Shown here piece by piece: positions 34,871 through 44,309 of a DNA stretch of 64,000 nt. Each line of letters begins with the position of its first letter. Position 1 is the first letter of the stretch. A model generated the notes under the pieces. The model saw only the letters and a list, made by a program, of their open reading frames with translations. It was not told where the DNA came from and did not search any database. The translations under genes and the position numbers were made by a program. Source of the stretch: Flammeovirga agarivorans (lineage in GTDB: Bacteria; Bacteroidota; Bacteroidia; Cytophagales; Flammeovirgaceae). The stretch lies in the NCBI RefSeq assembly GCF_012641475.1, contig NZ_JABAIL010000002.1, positions 1,003,449 to 1,067,448 on the forward strand, written 5' to 3'.

Positions 34871-35485
34871 TTATCCTTTTAACTCTCTTGCAGAATCGGT
34901 AACTCCTTTAGTAAACAAGTCAACAACATACTCAAGGAAAGAGGCTTTCTTTTCTTTTTCAGTGAAGCTTTTGTTGTTTACTTCTTCAGCACCTACTTCT
35001 TGCAACAACGCTTTCAATTCATCTTCTGATAAAGAATTAGTAGCTAAGTCAATAGCCATAATATGTTTATCATCAGATTGACGACGGTCAAAAATTTGAG
35101 GAACCTTGTGAGGTTTCAAATCTTGAGATACGAAGAACGAACCCGCCATACCAAAAGCTGAGAATAATACTGTTAATTCGAATGTGATTGGCACAAAGTC
35201 AGGAATTGCGATAAATCCTTTACCACCGATAATCATTGGCCAATCAAAGCCCATGATCCAAGATTGTAATAAGATAGCACAAGTTGTACCTAGAGCACCG
35301 AATCCGAAAGCAGCTCTTGGCATCCAAGAACGCTTATATCCTAAAGCATCTTCTAAGAAGTGAACTGGATATGGAGTGAATACCTCATAGATTTTCACAC
35401 CTTTCTTTCTTAAAGCTTTTACCGCTTTAACAAGTACATCTTGATCACCAAAAACGCCTACTAAATAATTTGTGTTTTTTTCCAT
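34871..35485 (-). CDS. actD: Alternative complex III subunit ActD (DUF3341)
   Basis: With the ATG at 35485 the product is 204 residues; the longer frame to 35509 would overlap the actC stop and adds eight poorly fitting residues. DUF3341 features are clear: YLVGVFGDQDVLVKAVKAL, KIYEVFTPYPVHFLEDALG, then two membrane helices (FGFGALGTTCAILLQSW and FELTVLFSAFGMAGSFFV) with the linking WPMIIGGKGFIAIPDFVP. The subunit stabilises the ActC-ActF contact in known structures; it has no cofactor. Confidence 0.93.
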   Translation of the reverse strand: MEKNTNYLVGVFGDQDVLVKAVKALRKKGVKIYEVFTPYPVHFLEDALGYKRSWMPRAAFGFGALGTTCAILLQSWIMGFDWPMIIGGKGFIAIPDFVPITFELTVLFSAFGMAGSFFVSQDLKPHKVPQIFDRRQSDDKHIMAIDLATNSLSEDELKALLQEVGAEEVNNKSFTEKEKKASFLEYVVDLFTKGVTDSARELKG

Positions 35486-35498
35486 CTCAAAATGCTTT

Positions 35499-36926
35499 TT
35501 ATAGATCAACTGGAACTCTATCTGCCTCAGGAACTACTTCGTTAGAAATAGTACGACGAGACTTGTACACCTTAGAATCAGAATCTTTCAATACTGATTT
35601 TACCTCTGCCATGTTTACTACTGGGAAGTACTTCGCAAATGCTAAGAACAATGTAAAGAACAATCCAAAAGTAAATACATAACACATCACATCATAAATC
35701 GTTGGATGGAAGTATAACCATGATGATGGTAAGTAATCACGGTGTAGTGAAGTTACGATAATTACGAAACGTTCGAACCACATACCGATGTTTACTACGA
35801 TAGAAATAAAGAAGATAAATGGAATATTAGTCCTTAATTTCTTCACATAGAATACTTGAGGAGAGATTACGTTACATGCCATCATTGACCAGTATGCCCA
35901 CCAGTATTGGCCAGTCATACGGTTTACGAATGCATATTGTTCGTATTCTACACCTGAGTACCAAGCGATAACGAATTCTGTAATATAAGCGATACCTACA
36001 ACAGAACCAGTAATTGTTACTACTAGTGACATCATTTCGATGTGCTCCATTGTGATATAGTCTTCCAACTTGTACAACTTACGAGTTACTAACATTAGTG
36101 TTAGTACCATGGCGAAACCTGAGAAGATCGCACCTGCTACGAAGTAAGGAGGGAAGATTGTTGTATGCCATCCTGGAATTACTGACGTTGCAAAGTCCAT
36201 TGATACAATTGTGTGTACTGAAAGTACTAGAGGTGTTGATAAACCTGCTAAGATCAATGAAACTGCTTCATAGTGCATCCATGTTTTCGCTGAACCATTA
36301 AAGCCCATTGAAAGCATACCGTAGATCAGACGAGGAACTGGCTTAATAGCACGGTCACGGATAGTTGCAAAGTCAGGAACTAAACCAATGAACCAGAATA
36401 CTAATGAAACCGAGAAATACGTCGAGATCGCAAATACGTCCCAAAGTAAAGGGGAGTTAAAGTTCACCCAAAGAGAACCGTAAGTGTTTGGCAATGGTAA
36501 TGCCCAAATACCACCAATCCAAGGACGACCCATGTGTACTACTGGCCAGATAGCGGCACAGATTACGGCAAAGATTGTCATTGCTTCTGCAGCACGGTTA
36601 ATTGATGTTCTCCATTTTTGACGGAATAACAACAATACCGCTGAGATTAGTGTACCTGCGTGACCGATACCTACCCACCATACGAAGTTAGTGATATCCC
36701 ACGCCCATTGAACTGTCTTGTTAAGACCCCAGCGACCAATACCTGACCACAACAAGTCACCTAAATAGTAACCTCCTGCGAGTAAAAGAACAAGCGATAA
36801 GCCCATTCCAGCAAACCATCCCATAGATGGGTTACCTTCTACTGGTCGACAGACATCTTCTGTTATGTCCTTGTATGTTTTACCACCAGTTACCAGTGGT
36901 TCACGGACTTTCGATACAATCTGCAT
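35499..36926 (-). CDS. actC: Alternative complex III subunit ActC (NrfD family)
   Basis: 475 residues with about ten membrane helices of the NrfD/PsrC type. Recognised by GYYLGDLLWSGIGRWGLN, ITNFVWWVGIGHAGTLISAV, VHMGRPWIGGIWALPLPNTY and SGVEYEQYAFVNRMTGQYWW. The subunit carries the main quinol-binding site next to the FeS subunit ActB. It is 67 bases downstream of actB and 13 bases upstream of actD (if that starts at 35485). Confidence 0.96.
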   Translation of the reverse strand: MQIVSKVREPLVTGGKTYKDITEDVCRPVEGNPSMGWFAGMGLSLVLLLAGGYYLGDLLWSGIGRWGLNKTVQWAWDITNFVWWVGIGHAGTLISAVLLLFRQKWRTSINRAAEAMTIFAVICAAIWPVVHMGRPWIGGIWALPLPNTYGSLWVNFNSPLLWDVFAISTYFSVSLVFWFIGLVPDFATIRDRAIKPVPRLIYGMLSMGFNGSAKTWMHYEAVSLILAGLSTPLVLSVHTIVSMDFATSVIPGWHTTIFPPYFVAGAIFSGFAMVLTLMLVTRKLYKLEDYITMEHIEMMSLVVTITGSVVGIAYITEFVIAWYSGVEYEQYAFVNRMTGQYWWAYWSMMACNVISPQVFYVKKLRTNIPFIFFISIVVNIGMWFERFVIIVTSLHRDYLPSSWLYFHPTIYDVMCYVFTFGLFFTLFLAFAKYFPVVNMAEVKSVLKDSDSKVYKSRRTISNEVVPEADRVPVDL

Positions 36927-36993
36927 TTTATCTTATGTAGAGTATGAATACTAAACTTAATTTGCGAGACCCTCGAGATTAACTCGAAGGTTT

Positions 36994-39900
36994 CTATGAG
37001 TGCTTGGCGTCTTTGTTTCTTACCTTAGCTAGGTAGTAAACGTTAGGACGTGTATTGATTTCATCTAATACATTGTATGCACGCTCTTTCAATTCACCCT
37101 CTAATAGTTGGCGAACTCCAGATTCTGGGTTATTCAAGTCACCAAACTTGATTGCACCAGTCGCACATGCAGAAGCACAAGCTGTTGAAACGTCAGAGTC
37201 AACCAATGGACGGCCTTCTCTCTTAGCATTCAACTTACCTGCTTGAGTTCTTTGAACACACATAGAACATTTTTCCATCACACCACGAGAACGAACAGTA
37301 ACGTCTGGATTTAATACCATCTTACCTAAATCGTTATTCATGTGATAGTCAAACTCCTCATTGTTATGGTATTTGAACCAGTTGAAACGACGTACTTTGT
37401 AAGGACAGTTGTTCGCACAGTATTTAGTACCGATACATCTGTTGTAAGTCATTTGGTTCAATCCTTCAGAAGAGTGAGTAGTTGCAGCTACTGGACATAC
37501 AGTCTCACAAGGAGCGTTGTTACAGTGCTGACACATCATTGGTTGGAATACTACTTCTGGGTTACGTGCAGCACGCTCCATTTTAGCATAATCCGTTAAT
37601 GATGCATTTTCTTCCTCAGTAAATTCTTCTTCTGGACGTTGGCTGTAGTAACGGTCAAGACGTAACCAGTGCATCTCACGACGGTTGATTACTTCTTCTT
37701 TACCTACGATTGGCACATTGTTTTCAATATGACAAGCAGTTACACATGCCGAACAACCATCACATGAGTTCAAGTCAATTGCTAATCCCCAGTGGTGATT
37801 AGGGTATTCATGAACATCAGCTTCGATTCCTGTTACAGAGTTCCACAATAATGCAGTACCTGGCTTTTGTTCTTTCGGTCTGTGATCATCCTTCTTGTAA
37901 CCGTCATTATTAATATCCCAAGCTGAGATATCTGTAGGTTTTTCTTTTCCATTATAAGTAGAAATCATTACCTCATGACGAGAAGCAGCAGGGTTCTTCA
38001 CATATTCTGCTAAAGTAGTTTCTTGGATGATTGACTCACGGCTCATGATAGTTTCATGAGTTTGAGTTTGAGCTACTTGCTCAGTTTCACCAGTTGCTAC
38101 AACAGAAACACCTGAAGTAATAGCATAAGTAGTAAGACCTTTTGCTGATAATAATGACATTGCATTGAAACCAGCAGCCTCAGCAGCTACTTTACCTACT
38201 TTTTCTTGACCATAACCTAAAGCTACAGCAACTACACCAGATGCAAGACCTGGCTGCATAATTACTGGTAGTTTAAACTTACCAGCTTTTGTAGTAACCT
38301 CAACAACTTTCTTCTGAGTTTCAAACTCTTGATGAGCTTCTAACTTTTTAGCATCCTCAGGAGAGATTGCTACGAAGTTACCCCAAGTCACTTTTGTGAT
38401 TGGATCAGGAGTTTCTTGAATATAAGGGTTGTTAGCCATTGCACCATGCCCCATTACTGAAGCAGAGTAAGCTACAAATTCCCAATCAGAAGAAGTTTTA
38501 AATTTAGCAGCTACTTTGTTACCTGCTGAAGCAGCATCGAATGAAGCAGAATAATCTACATCACTTGAGCCCGCATCATGAACAGATTTATAGCTACCTG
38601 TATTTTCTGTTTCGAAAATACCATTGTGTAATGATCTCACCCAGAATGACTGTGCATTTCCTTCGCTAGACTGAAGTGCAAAAATGTCTTTTTTCCAGAA
38701 TGATTTCACTAACTCATCATACTCTTCTTCAGAACCCATCCAAGTTAAGAATGAATCTTGAGCTTGACGAGTATTAAAGATTTTGTTGATTGTAGGTTGT
38801 GCTACACTGAAATATCCTCTCTTAAATTCTGCATCATTCCATGCTTCCAAGAAGTGAGTATCAGGTGCATTGAACGTACAAAGAGCAGCTGTTGTATCTA
38901 AACGATCATTTGTCGCTACAGAAAGCTTAGCTTTCTTAATACCTGCTGCAATTTCTTTACCTCTAGCGTAATCATAAACAGGGTTACAGTTATAGAATAC
39001 AACTGCACCATATTTACCAGCTTTCAATGAATCAACAAATTTGTTCATTTGAACATCTGATCCTTGACGAGTGTAAAGAGGAGTATTTAAATCGATAGTC
39101 TTACCGTAGTTCGATAACATTTGGTTGATACCGTTCACTAAAAGTTGAACATTGATATCATTGATACCTGAAACTACTAAAGACTTACCTTTTGCTTTCA
39201 ACAATGCCTTAGCAGCACGTGAAATATTAGCGTCTTTGATTGTACCTTTTACAGTAGCGTTACCTGTAGCCTTTGCAACTGCGTTGTAAAGAGCTGCTAC
39301 TGCTAATCCTTCTTGCGAAGGTTTTAAAGGTGAACGGTAATCTGCTGCAGCACCAGTTAATGTCAACATTGTTTCAAAAGAGAACAATTGAGACATTTTC
39401 TTCTTGTTTGGTCCTACTTTACGTGTTGCAGAAAAGTCTGTAGAGAAAATACCAGGTGCTACCCAGTTTCCTAAGAAGTCAGCATTAAAACTAACTACTA
39501 CATCTGCTTTTCCGAATGCATAAGAAGGAACAGCTGCTTTACCGAACTGTTGTTTATTCGCTTCAATAATTGCAGAGTTGTTGTCTTGGTCGTATGTTAC
39601 TACTTCCGCATTAAACTTATCTGCAAATTGATTTAAAACTTTCTTAGTTGATGGTGATACGATAGAGTTTGAAACTACCGCTACCTTACCAGCTGCATTT
39701 AAACCTTTGATGATTTCCGCATCAGCCTTTTTCCAAGTAGTTTTTACACCACCCTTAGAAGGATCTTTTGCTCTAGACTCATCATAAAGTCCCATAATAG
39801 ATGCATTCGCACGAGCAGTAATAGCTCCGTTTGAATACTTAGAGAATGTGTTACCTTCAATAAAGATAGGACGACCTTCTCTAGTCTTAACTACTACAGG

Positions 39901-40212
39901 CATTGCATCAGAACCGTTGAAGAAAGTTGAAGCATAATAGTTTGCTACACCTGGATCAACGTTTTCTGGCTTATTTAGGTAAGGAATAGCCTTCTTAACT
40001 GGAGCCTCACAAGCTGCTAAAGAAACCGCAGCTACAGAGAATCCCATTACTTTTAAGAAGTCTCGTCTGTTGCTTTTGAATTCCCCTTCCGAGTTATCTC
40101 CGTAAGCATCTTTAATAGGAAGGTGCTCTGGGAATTCTTTGTCAGCATATTTTACAAATTCAGGGTTGTTGGTTAGTTGCTCAACACCCTTCCAATATTC
40201 TTTCTTTGCCAT
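36994..40212 (-). CDS. actB: Alternative complex III subunit ActB (molybdopterin-like plus FeS fusion)
   Basis: 1072 residues. A twin-arginine-like segment (RRDFLKVMGFSVAAVSLAAC, about 48) ends in a lipobox-like Cys. Residues about 60-720 form a molybdopterin-oxidoreductase-type domain that in this family has lost the cofactor. From about 815 four clusters of cysteines (CDGCSACVTACH, CQHCNNAPCETVCP, CIGTKYCANNCP, and CSMC with CASACATG) bind FeS clusters as in PsrB-like subunits. ActB passes electrons from ActC to the hemes of ActA. The fusion of both domains in one chain is normal for this family. Confidence 0.96.
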   Translation of the reverse strand: MAKKEYWKGVEQLTNNPEFVKYADKEFPEHLPIKDAYGDNSEGEFKSNRRDFLKVMGFSVAAVSLAACEAPVKKAIPYLNKPENVDPGVANYYASTFFNGSDAMPVVVKTREGRPIFIEGNTFSKYSNGAITARANASIMGLYDESRAKDPSKGGVKTTWKKADAEIIKGLNAAGKVAVVSNSIVSPSTKKVLNQFADKFNAEVVTYDQDNNSAIIEANKQQFGKAAVPSYAFGKADVVVSFNADFLGNWVAPGIFSTDFSATRKVGPNKKKMSQLFSFETMLTLTGAAADYRSPLKPSQEGLAVAALYNAVAKATGNATVKGTIKDANISRAAKALLKAKGKSLVVSGINDINVQLLVNGINQMLSNYGKTIDLNTPLYTRQGSDVQMNKFVDSLKAGKYGAVVFYNCNPVYDYARGKEIAAGIKKAKLSVATNDRLDTTAALCTFNAPDTHFLEAWNDAEFKRGYFSVAQPTINKIFNTRQAQDSFLTWMGSEEEYDELVKSFWKKDIFALQSSEGNAQSFWVRSLHNGIFETENTGSYKSVHDAGSSDVDYSASFDAASAGNKVAAKFKTSSDWEFVAYSASVMGHGAMANNPYIQETPDPITKVTWGNFVAISPEDAKKLEAHQEFETQKKVVEVTTKAGKFKLPVIMQPGLASGVVAVALGYGQEKVGKVAAEAAGFNAMSLLSAKGLTTYAITSGVSVVATGETEQVAQTQTHETIMSRESIIQETTLAEYVKNPAASRHEVMISTYNGKEKPTDISAWDINNDGYKKDDHRPKEQKPGTALLWNSVTGIEADVHEYPNHHWGLAIDLNSCDGCSACVTACHIENNVPIVGKEEVINRREMHWLRLDRYYSQRPEEEFTEEENASLTDYAKMERAARNPEVVFQPMMCQHCNNAPCETVCPVAATTHSSEGLNQMTYNRCIGTKYCANNCPYKVRRFNWFKYHNNEEFDYHMNNDLGKMVLNPDVTVRSRGVMEKCSMCVQRTQAGKLNAKREGRPLVDSDVSTACASACATGAIKFGDLNNPESGVRQLLEGELKERAYNVLDEINTRPNVYYLAKVRNKDAKHS

Positions 40213-40272
40213 TTCTCTGTTGTAGAAAATCTGTTGAAAGCTTAGTGAACAAAAGGTCCAAAAAGCGACAAA

Positions 40273-41523
40273 TTAGTAGTGACATTTAGCACACTCTAAA
40301 CCACCAATGTCTTTTACTTTCATTGGTTCTTTAGAAGTAGCATCGTGCATTTCTACCATCTTGTCATAATACGCATTACCTTTTGCGTTTACATCTGTCT
40401 TACGGTGACAGTCGATACACCAACCCATTGTTAATAATGAATGTTGTTGTACTACTTCCATCTTCTCGATTTCACCGTGACAAGTTTGACACTCGACACC
40501 ACCAACTTTTACGTGTTGAGAGTGGTTGAAATACGCTAAATCTGGCAAGTTGTGAACACGTACCCATTGGATAGGCTCGTCATTCTCAATCGCTGCATAG
40601 ATTTTTTGGATCTCAGGCGAGTTTTGACGGATACTGTTGTGACAGTTCATACAGATGTTCGCTGAAGGGATGTTCGCGTTTTTAGATTTTTCTACACCTG
40701 TGTGACAGTACTTACAATCAATCTCGTAATAACCTGCGTGAAGCTTGTGTGAGAATTTGATTGGTTGATCTGGAGCATATCCTTGTTGTACACCGATAGC
40801 GAATAAAGCATCAATAGTTACTTTAGCTACTACCATTACGAATACAAAAGAAGATAGTCCGATGAAAATTTGGCTTTTGAAGATAGCTGCTAAGCTAAAC
40901 TTCTCATTGATGTATGCCTCATCTTCTGGATCAAGACCTTTTTGTTGTCTTAAGTATTGAGTTAAAACGTTAGCTAAAACTACTAATACAATTAAGACTA
41001 CACCTAGTAAAACTAGTAAACCGATAATCACTCCAACTAATAAGTTAGAAGAAACTACCATACCTTGAGGAGCTGCTGCTGCCTCACCTGTAGCGTCTGC
41101 TGCTGCAGCTGCCGGTTTAGCTGGACCTTTTATCGTCGCATCTTTAACATATGCTAAAACCTGTAAGATCTCTTCATCTGAAAGATCTTGGTTAGGCATA
41201 ATAGTAGGTTTGAACTGATCGTATAATGCTACTGCGTAAGCATCACCACTTTCAATTGTTTTACCTGGATGTTTGATAAAGTTAGTCAGCCACTTGACAT
41301 CACGACGCTCATAAACATTCTTCAGCGCCGGCCCGACGCCCTTTTCGTGTACTTGGTGACAGGAAGAACAGTTTCCATCGAAAAGTTCCATCCCGGCCGA
41401 GATTGCTGCTTCATCAGTAGGAATGCCATCACCCTGTCCAAACACTGATGTGCTTGCCAAGAGTAATCCGCATACTACTGCCAATATAGAACGCAACCTT
41501 AATACACTTCTGCCGATACTCAT
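40273..41523 (-). CDS. actA: Alternative complex III subunit ActA, six-CxxCH cytochrome c
   Basis: The ATG at 41523 (416 residues) is preferred over the upstream in-frame start near 41583, because the latter overlaps the promoter. The N-terminal signal (SILAVVCGLLLASTSVFGQ) precedes a monoheme cytochrome c domain (NCSSCHQVHEKGVGPALK). Two membrane helices follow (about 155-195 and 217-245), then a C-terminal domain with CKYCH, CMNCH, CQTCH, CIDCH and CAKCH: five hemes. Six CxxCH motifs are visible in all. ActA collects electrons from ActB and passes them towards ActE and the oxidase. Loading these hemes depends on the Ccm proteins. Confidence 0.95.
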   Translation of the reverse strand: MSIGRSVLRLRSILAVVCGLLLASTSVFGQGDGIPTDEAAISAGMELFDGNCSSCHQVHEKGVGPALKNVYERRDVKWLTNFIKHPGKTIESGDAYAVALYDQFKPTIMPNQDLSDEEILQVLAYVKDATIKGPAKPAAAAADATGEAAAAPQGMVVSSNLLVGVIIGLLVLLGVVLIVLVVLANVLTQYLRQQKGLDPEDEAYINEKFSLAAIFKSQIFIGLSSFVFVMVVAKVTIDALFAIGVQQGYAPDQPIKFSHKLHAGYYEIDCKYCHTGVEKSKNANIPSANICMNCHNSIRQNSPEIQKIYAAIENDEPIQWVRVHNLPDLAYFNHSQHVKVGGVECQTCHGEIEKMEVVQQHSLLTMGWCIDCHRKTDVNAKGNAYYDKMVEMHDATSKEPMKVKDIGGLECAKCHY

Positions 41524-41580
41524 ACCATTGAAGTTTTTATACAAAAAATTAGATGAAATATGCAATTGTACATTCGAGTG

Positions 41581-41611
41581 CAAAACTAATACGGGTACAA
41601 CTTATTTCAAA
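41581..41611 (-). promoter_or_regulatory. Bacteroidota-type promoter of the act operon
   Basis: On the minus strand TTTG (41608-41611) is followed after exactly 19 bases by TAGTTTTG (41581-41588), matching the Bacteroidota primary sigma consensus TTTG-N19-TAnnTTTG. Transcription would begin near 41574, about 50 bases before the actA ATG at 41523. Confidence 0.72.
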
Positions 41612-42088
41612 CTTGTAAACAAATTGGCATTTAATGATAAAAACACAAATATTAACCGCTAATCATTTTCATTTCAGCAACTTACGAGTAAAATAGTGCA
41701 ATATTTTCTTGTTTAGAATAATTCCAAATTACAAAATTTAATGACATTTGACATCTTTTTACTAATAATCAATATCAGTAAAATGTGTCAACACTCTTAA
41801 ATTTTGCTAACAAGCTTAAATACTCGGTTGAACAAATATTCAAGTTAATAGATTAAAAACAGGGTATATTGAAAATAACAACGGGTTGATATCGCTAATC
41901 AAAGGAATTTGGAAGCAAGAAATGAACACACTATAAACTAAATATACTACTCTAATAAGTTATCAATATCTTAAAATAATACTTCCATTTTTTTTAAAAG
42001 TGAACTAAGTTTCAACTTAGAAAATCCTCACTGAATCAACTTATGTTTTGCACTTTAAAATGTGTAACGGGAAAGAAATTAGTGCAAA
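41612..42088. other. AT-rich intergenic stretch, nothing recognised
   Basis: About 480 bases between the act promoter and the tRNA-Cys terminator. It is strongly AT-rich and contains no open frame with coding character, no tRNA and no clear long inverted repeat. It could hold operators for the act operon, but I cannot point to one. Confidence 0.6.
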
Positions 42089-42090
42089 TA

Positions 42091-42124
42091 AAAAAGGCCC
42101 GAACTATTTCTAGATCGGGCCTTT
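42091..42124 (-). terminator. Rho-independent terminator of tRNA-Cys
   Basis: On the minus strand AAAGGCCCGA and TCGGGCCTTT pair around a 12-base loop, followed by a T-run. It begins five bases beyond the tRNA 3' end. Confidence 0.85.
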
Positions 42125-42128
42125 GTAG

Positions 42129-42199
42129 AGGTGCCAGGCGGATTCGAACCGCCGTACGCGGTTTTGCAGACCGATGCCTAGCCACTCGGCCATGGCACC
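42129..42199 (-). tRNA. tRNA-Cys (anticodon GCA)
   Basis: A 71-base cloverleaf on the minus strand. The acceptor arms GGTGCCA and TGGCACC pair, with U73 as discriminator, the identity base of tRNA-Cys. The D-stem is GCC/GGC, the anticodon loop CTGCAAA gives anticodon GCA, and the T-arm is GGCGG-TTCGAAT-CCGCC. The 3' CCA is not encoded. A terminator follows directly. Confidence 0.95.
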
Positions 42200-42355
42200 C
42201 TTTACCTTGTAAGACGATGCAAAAGTAATACATCAATTTTAATCTCCCAAACGAATATTCAAAAAAAAGAGTAAATAAAATTTAAGTTTCTGTATACCAA
42301 AACAGTAATTTCGTATATAAATTGATTTTATTGTTATTCGGGGATATAATTCATA

Positions 42356-42385
42356 TTTAGAACTAAATTATAATATCTATTTTTG
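42356..42385 (+). promoter_or_regulatory. Possible promoter of the acyl-CoA thioesterase gene
   Basis: TATTTTTG (42378-42385) fits TAnnTTTG, and TTTA (42356-42359) lies 18 bases upstream as an imperfect -33 element. The start codon is 24 bases after the -7 box. The region is AT-rich, so chance matches are possible. Confidence 0.4.
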
Positions 42386-42408
42386 CCCAACTATATATTT
42401 AAACACAT

Positions 42409-42942
42409 ATGAAATTGGAGAAAAAAGCAAAAGAATCATTTGTAACAAGTGCCGAAATGGTACTTCCTAACGACACGAACCCTTTAAATAATCTAATGGG
42501 TGGTAGATTATTACATTTAATGGATGTGGTCGCAGCTATTTCTGCTCAGAAACATTCCAATAGAATTGTCGTAACTGCTTCAGTAGATAATGTTTCTTTT
42601 AAACATTCTCCTGCACTAGGCGATACAGTTACTCTAGAAGCTCATGTAACAAGAGCATTTAACTCATCTATGGAAGTCTTTATTAGGGTCTGGAGCGAAA
42701 ATATTCCGAATGGGACCAAGGTAGAAACAAACAACGCATTTTTCACATTTGTGGCTGTAGATCAATCTGGAAGACCGATCACAGTACCAAAGCTTATACC
42801 TGAAACAAAGGAAGAAAAAAGACTCTATGAGGGGGCTTTACAGAGAAGAGAAGTTAGGTTGATGATGGCTGGTAGGATCAAAGCAAAAGATGCCACATCA
42901 TTACATTCAATATTTGAAGATTACAAGAATGGAGCGGAATAG
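42409..42942 (+). CDS. Acyl-CoA thioesterase, hotdog fold
   Basis: 177 residues of the YciA/acyl-CoA hydrolase family: a single hotdog domain with PNDTNPLNNLMGGRLLHLMD (the catalytic Asn/Asp region around N24-D39), then ASVDNVSFKHSPALGDTVTL and a C-terminal helix rich in Arg/Lys (RREVRLMMAGRIKAK). It hydrolyses acyl-CoA to fatty acid and CoA; the chain-length preference cannot be read. The closing helix is longer than in YciA. The gene stands alone, convergent with pheS. Confidence 0.9.
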   Translation: MKLEKKAKESFVTSAEMVLPNDTNPLNNLMGGRLLHLMDVVAAISAQKHSNRIVVTASVDNVSFKHSPALGDTVTLEAHVTRAFNSSMEVFIRVWSENIPNGTKVETNNAFFTFVAVDQSGRPITVPKLIPETKEEKRLYEGALQRREVRLMMAGRIKAKDATSLHSIFEDYKNGAE

Positions 42943-42975
42943 AAAAGCTATTCTTCACCATTAATCTTATATATA

Positions 42976-43005
42976 AAAAGGTCACCTTTTACAAGGTGAC
43001 CTTTT
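42976..43005. terminator. Bidirectional terminator between thioesterase and pheS
   Basis: AAAAGGTCACCTT and AAGGTGACCTTTT pair perfectly around a four-base loop, with A- and T-tracts on the two sides. It is between convergent genes. Confidence 0.92.
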
Positions 43006-43031
43006 TAATTTCATCTAATTTATAATTTTGC

Positions 43032-44051
43032 TTATAAAGCTGAGAATTGACGTAAGAATCTAAGATCATTCTCAGTAAATAACCTTAAATCATTGATTCT
43101 GTATTTCAACATCGTCATACGTTCAATACCCATACCGAAAGCAAAACCTGTATATTCTTCAGGATCAATACCCGAAGCTTTTAATACGTTTGGATCTACC
43201 ATTCCGCATCCTCCAATTTCTACCCATCCAGTATACTTACAGATGTTACATCCTTTACCACTACAAACAGTACAGCTCACATCAAGTTCGGCTGATGGCT
43301 CTGTGAATGGGAAGTATGATGGTCTTAATCTAATTTTAGTATTAGGACCGAAGAATTCTTTTGCGAAATAATATAAAGTATCTTTTAAATCTTTGAAAGA
43401 TACATTCTTATCAATATATAAACCTTCTACTTGGTGGAAGATACAGTGTGCTCTAGCTGAAATAGTTTCATTTCTGTATACTCTACCAGGAGATAAAGTT
43501 CTAATTGGAGGCTTTTGATTTTCCATCACACGTACTTGCACTGAAGAAGTGTGAGTACGAAGAGCAATATCAGGATCTTTCTCGATAAAGAAAGTATCTT
43601 GCATTTCTCTAGCAGGGTGATTTGGAGGAAAATTTAAAGCAGAGAAGTTGTGCCAATCGTCTTCGATTTCTGGACCTTCAGAGATATTGAAGCCAACACG
43701 CTCGAAGATTCTTGAAATTTCCTCACGAACTTTTGTAATTGGGTGAACAGAACCCATTTCGTTAGGAATATTTGGCAACGTTAAATCACTGTGCTCAATA
43801 TCTGAAGCTTGTAAAGACTCTAAAGTATCTTGAAGCTCATTAAATTTATCTTGAGCAGCGTTTTTTAAAGCATTCACTGTTTGTCCAAAAGTCTTTCTTT
43901 CTTCTGGAGCGATTTCTTTCATTTTTGAAAAAAGATCAGCGATAATACCTTTTCTACCAACAACACCTACACGGAATTCTTCCAGCTCTTCTTTAGTTGC
44001 AGCTGTAGCCTTCTCTATTTGTTCTTCAATTTTTTTTATCTGCTCAAGCAT
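43032..44051 (-). CDS. pheS: Phenylalanine-tRNA ligase alpha subunit
   Basis: 339 residues from the ATG at 44051; a TTG at 44060 adds three residues and is less likely. N-terminal coiled coil (about 1-85) for tRNA binding, then the class II catalytic core: motif 2 LSPGRVYRNETISARAHCIF, the Cys-rich insert CTVCSGKGCNICKYTGWVEI and motif 3 GFAFGMGIERMTMLKYRI. Together with PheT it charges tRNA-Phe; pheT is elsewhere, as is usual in Bacteroidota. The preceding gene on the same strand ends with its own terminator, so pheS is probably monocistronic. Confidence 0.96.
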   Translation of the reverse strand: MLEQIKKIEEQIEKATAATKEELEEFRVGVVGRKGIIADLFSKMKEIAPEERKTFGQTVNALKNAAQDKFNELQDTLESLQASDIEHSDLTLPNIPNEMGSVHPITKVREEISRIFERVGFNISEGPEIEDDWHNFSALNFPPNHPAREMQDTFFIEKDPDIALRTHTSSVQVRVMENQKPPIRTLSPGRVYRNETISARAHCIFHQVEGLYIDKNVSFKDLKDTLYYFAKEFFGPNTKIRLRPSYFPFTEPSAELDVSCTVCSGKGCNICKYTGWVEIGGCGMVDPNVLKASGIDPEEYTGFAFGMGIERMTMLKYRINDLRLFTENDLRFLRQFSAL

Positions 44052-44233
44052 AATTTCCAATTATATATTGAGAGTGGTCAAACCACACAAAATTCAATTT
44101 ATTAGTAAGTAAGATATAATACCATCCCACTTCAACTCGCAAATTTAAAAACTTTCTTATGGTATAACACGAGTTAGGTCATAAAAACCTATTTATGTTC
44201 AACTTTTTTATGAATCTTTTCTTATAAAAAAGA

Positions 44234-44272
44234 AAAAACGCTCCTTACCAAGCGGTAATGAAGCGTTTTTTA
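44234..44272 (-). terminator. Terminator after the FKBP gene
   Basis: AAAAACGCT and AGCGTTTTTT form the outer stem and TTACC/GGTAA an inner stem around AAGC, followed by a T-run on the minus strand. It lies 38 bases after the slyD-like stop. Confidence 0.8.
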
Positions 44273-44309
44273 TATTCAAAGGGAATCGAATCCCGATAAA
44301 TCACTTTAA

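Noticed and set aside
42036-42236. Short open frames on both strands around 42.1 kb
   Set aside because: They read through tRNA-Cys and its terminator; the tRNA explains the sequence.
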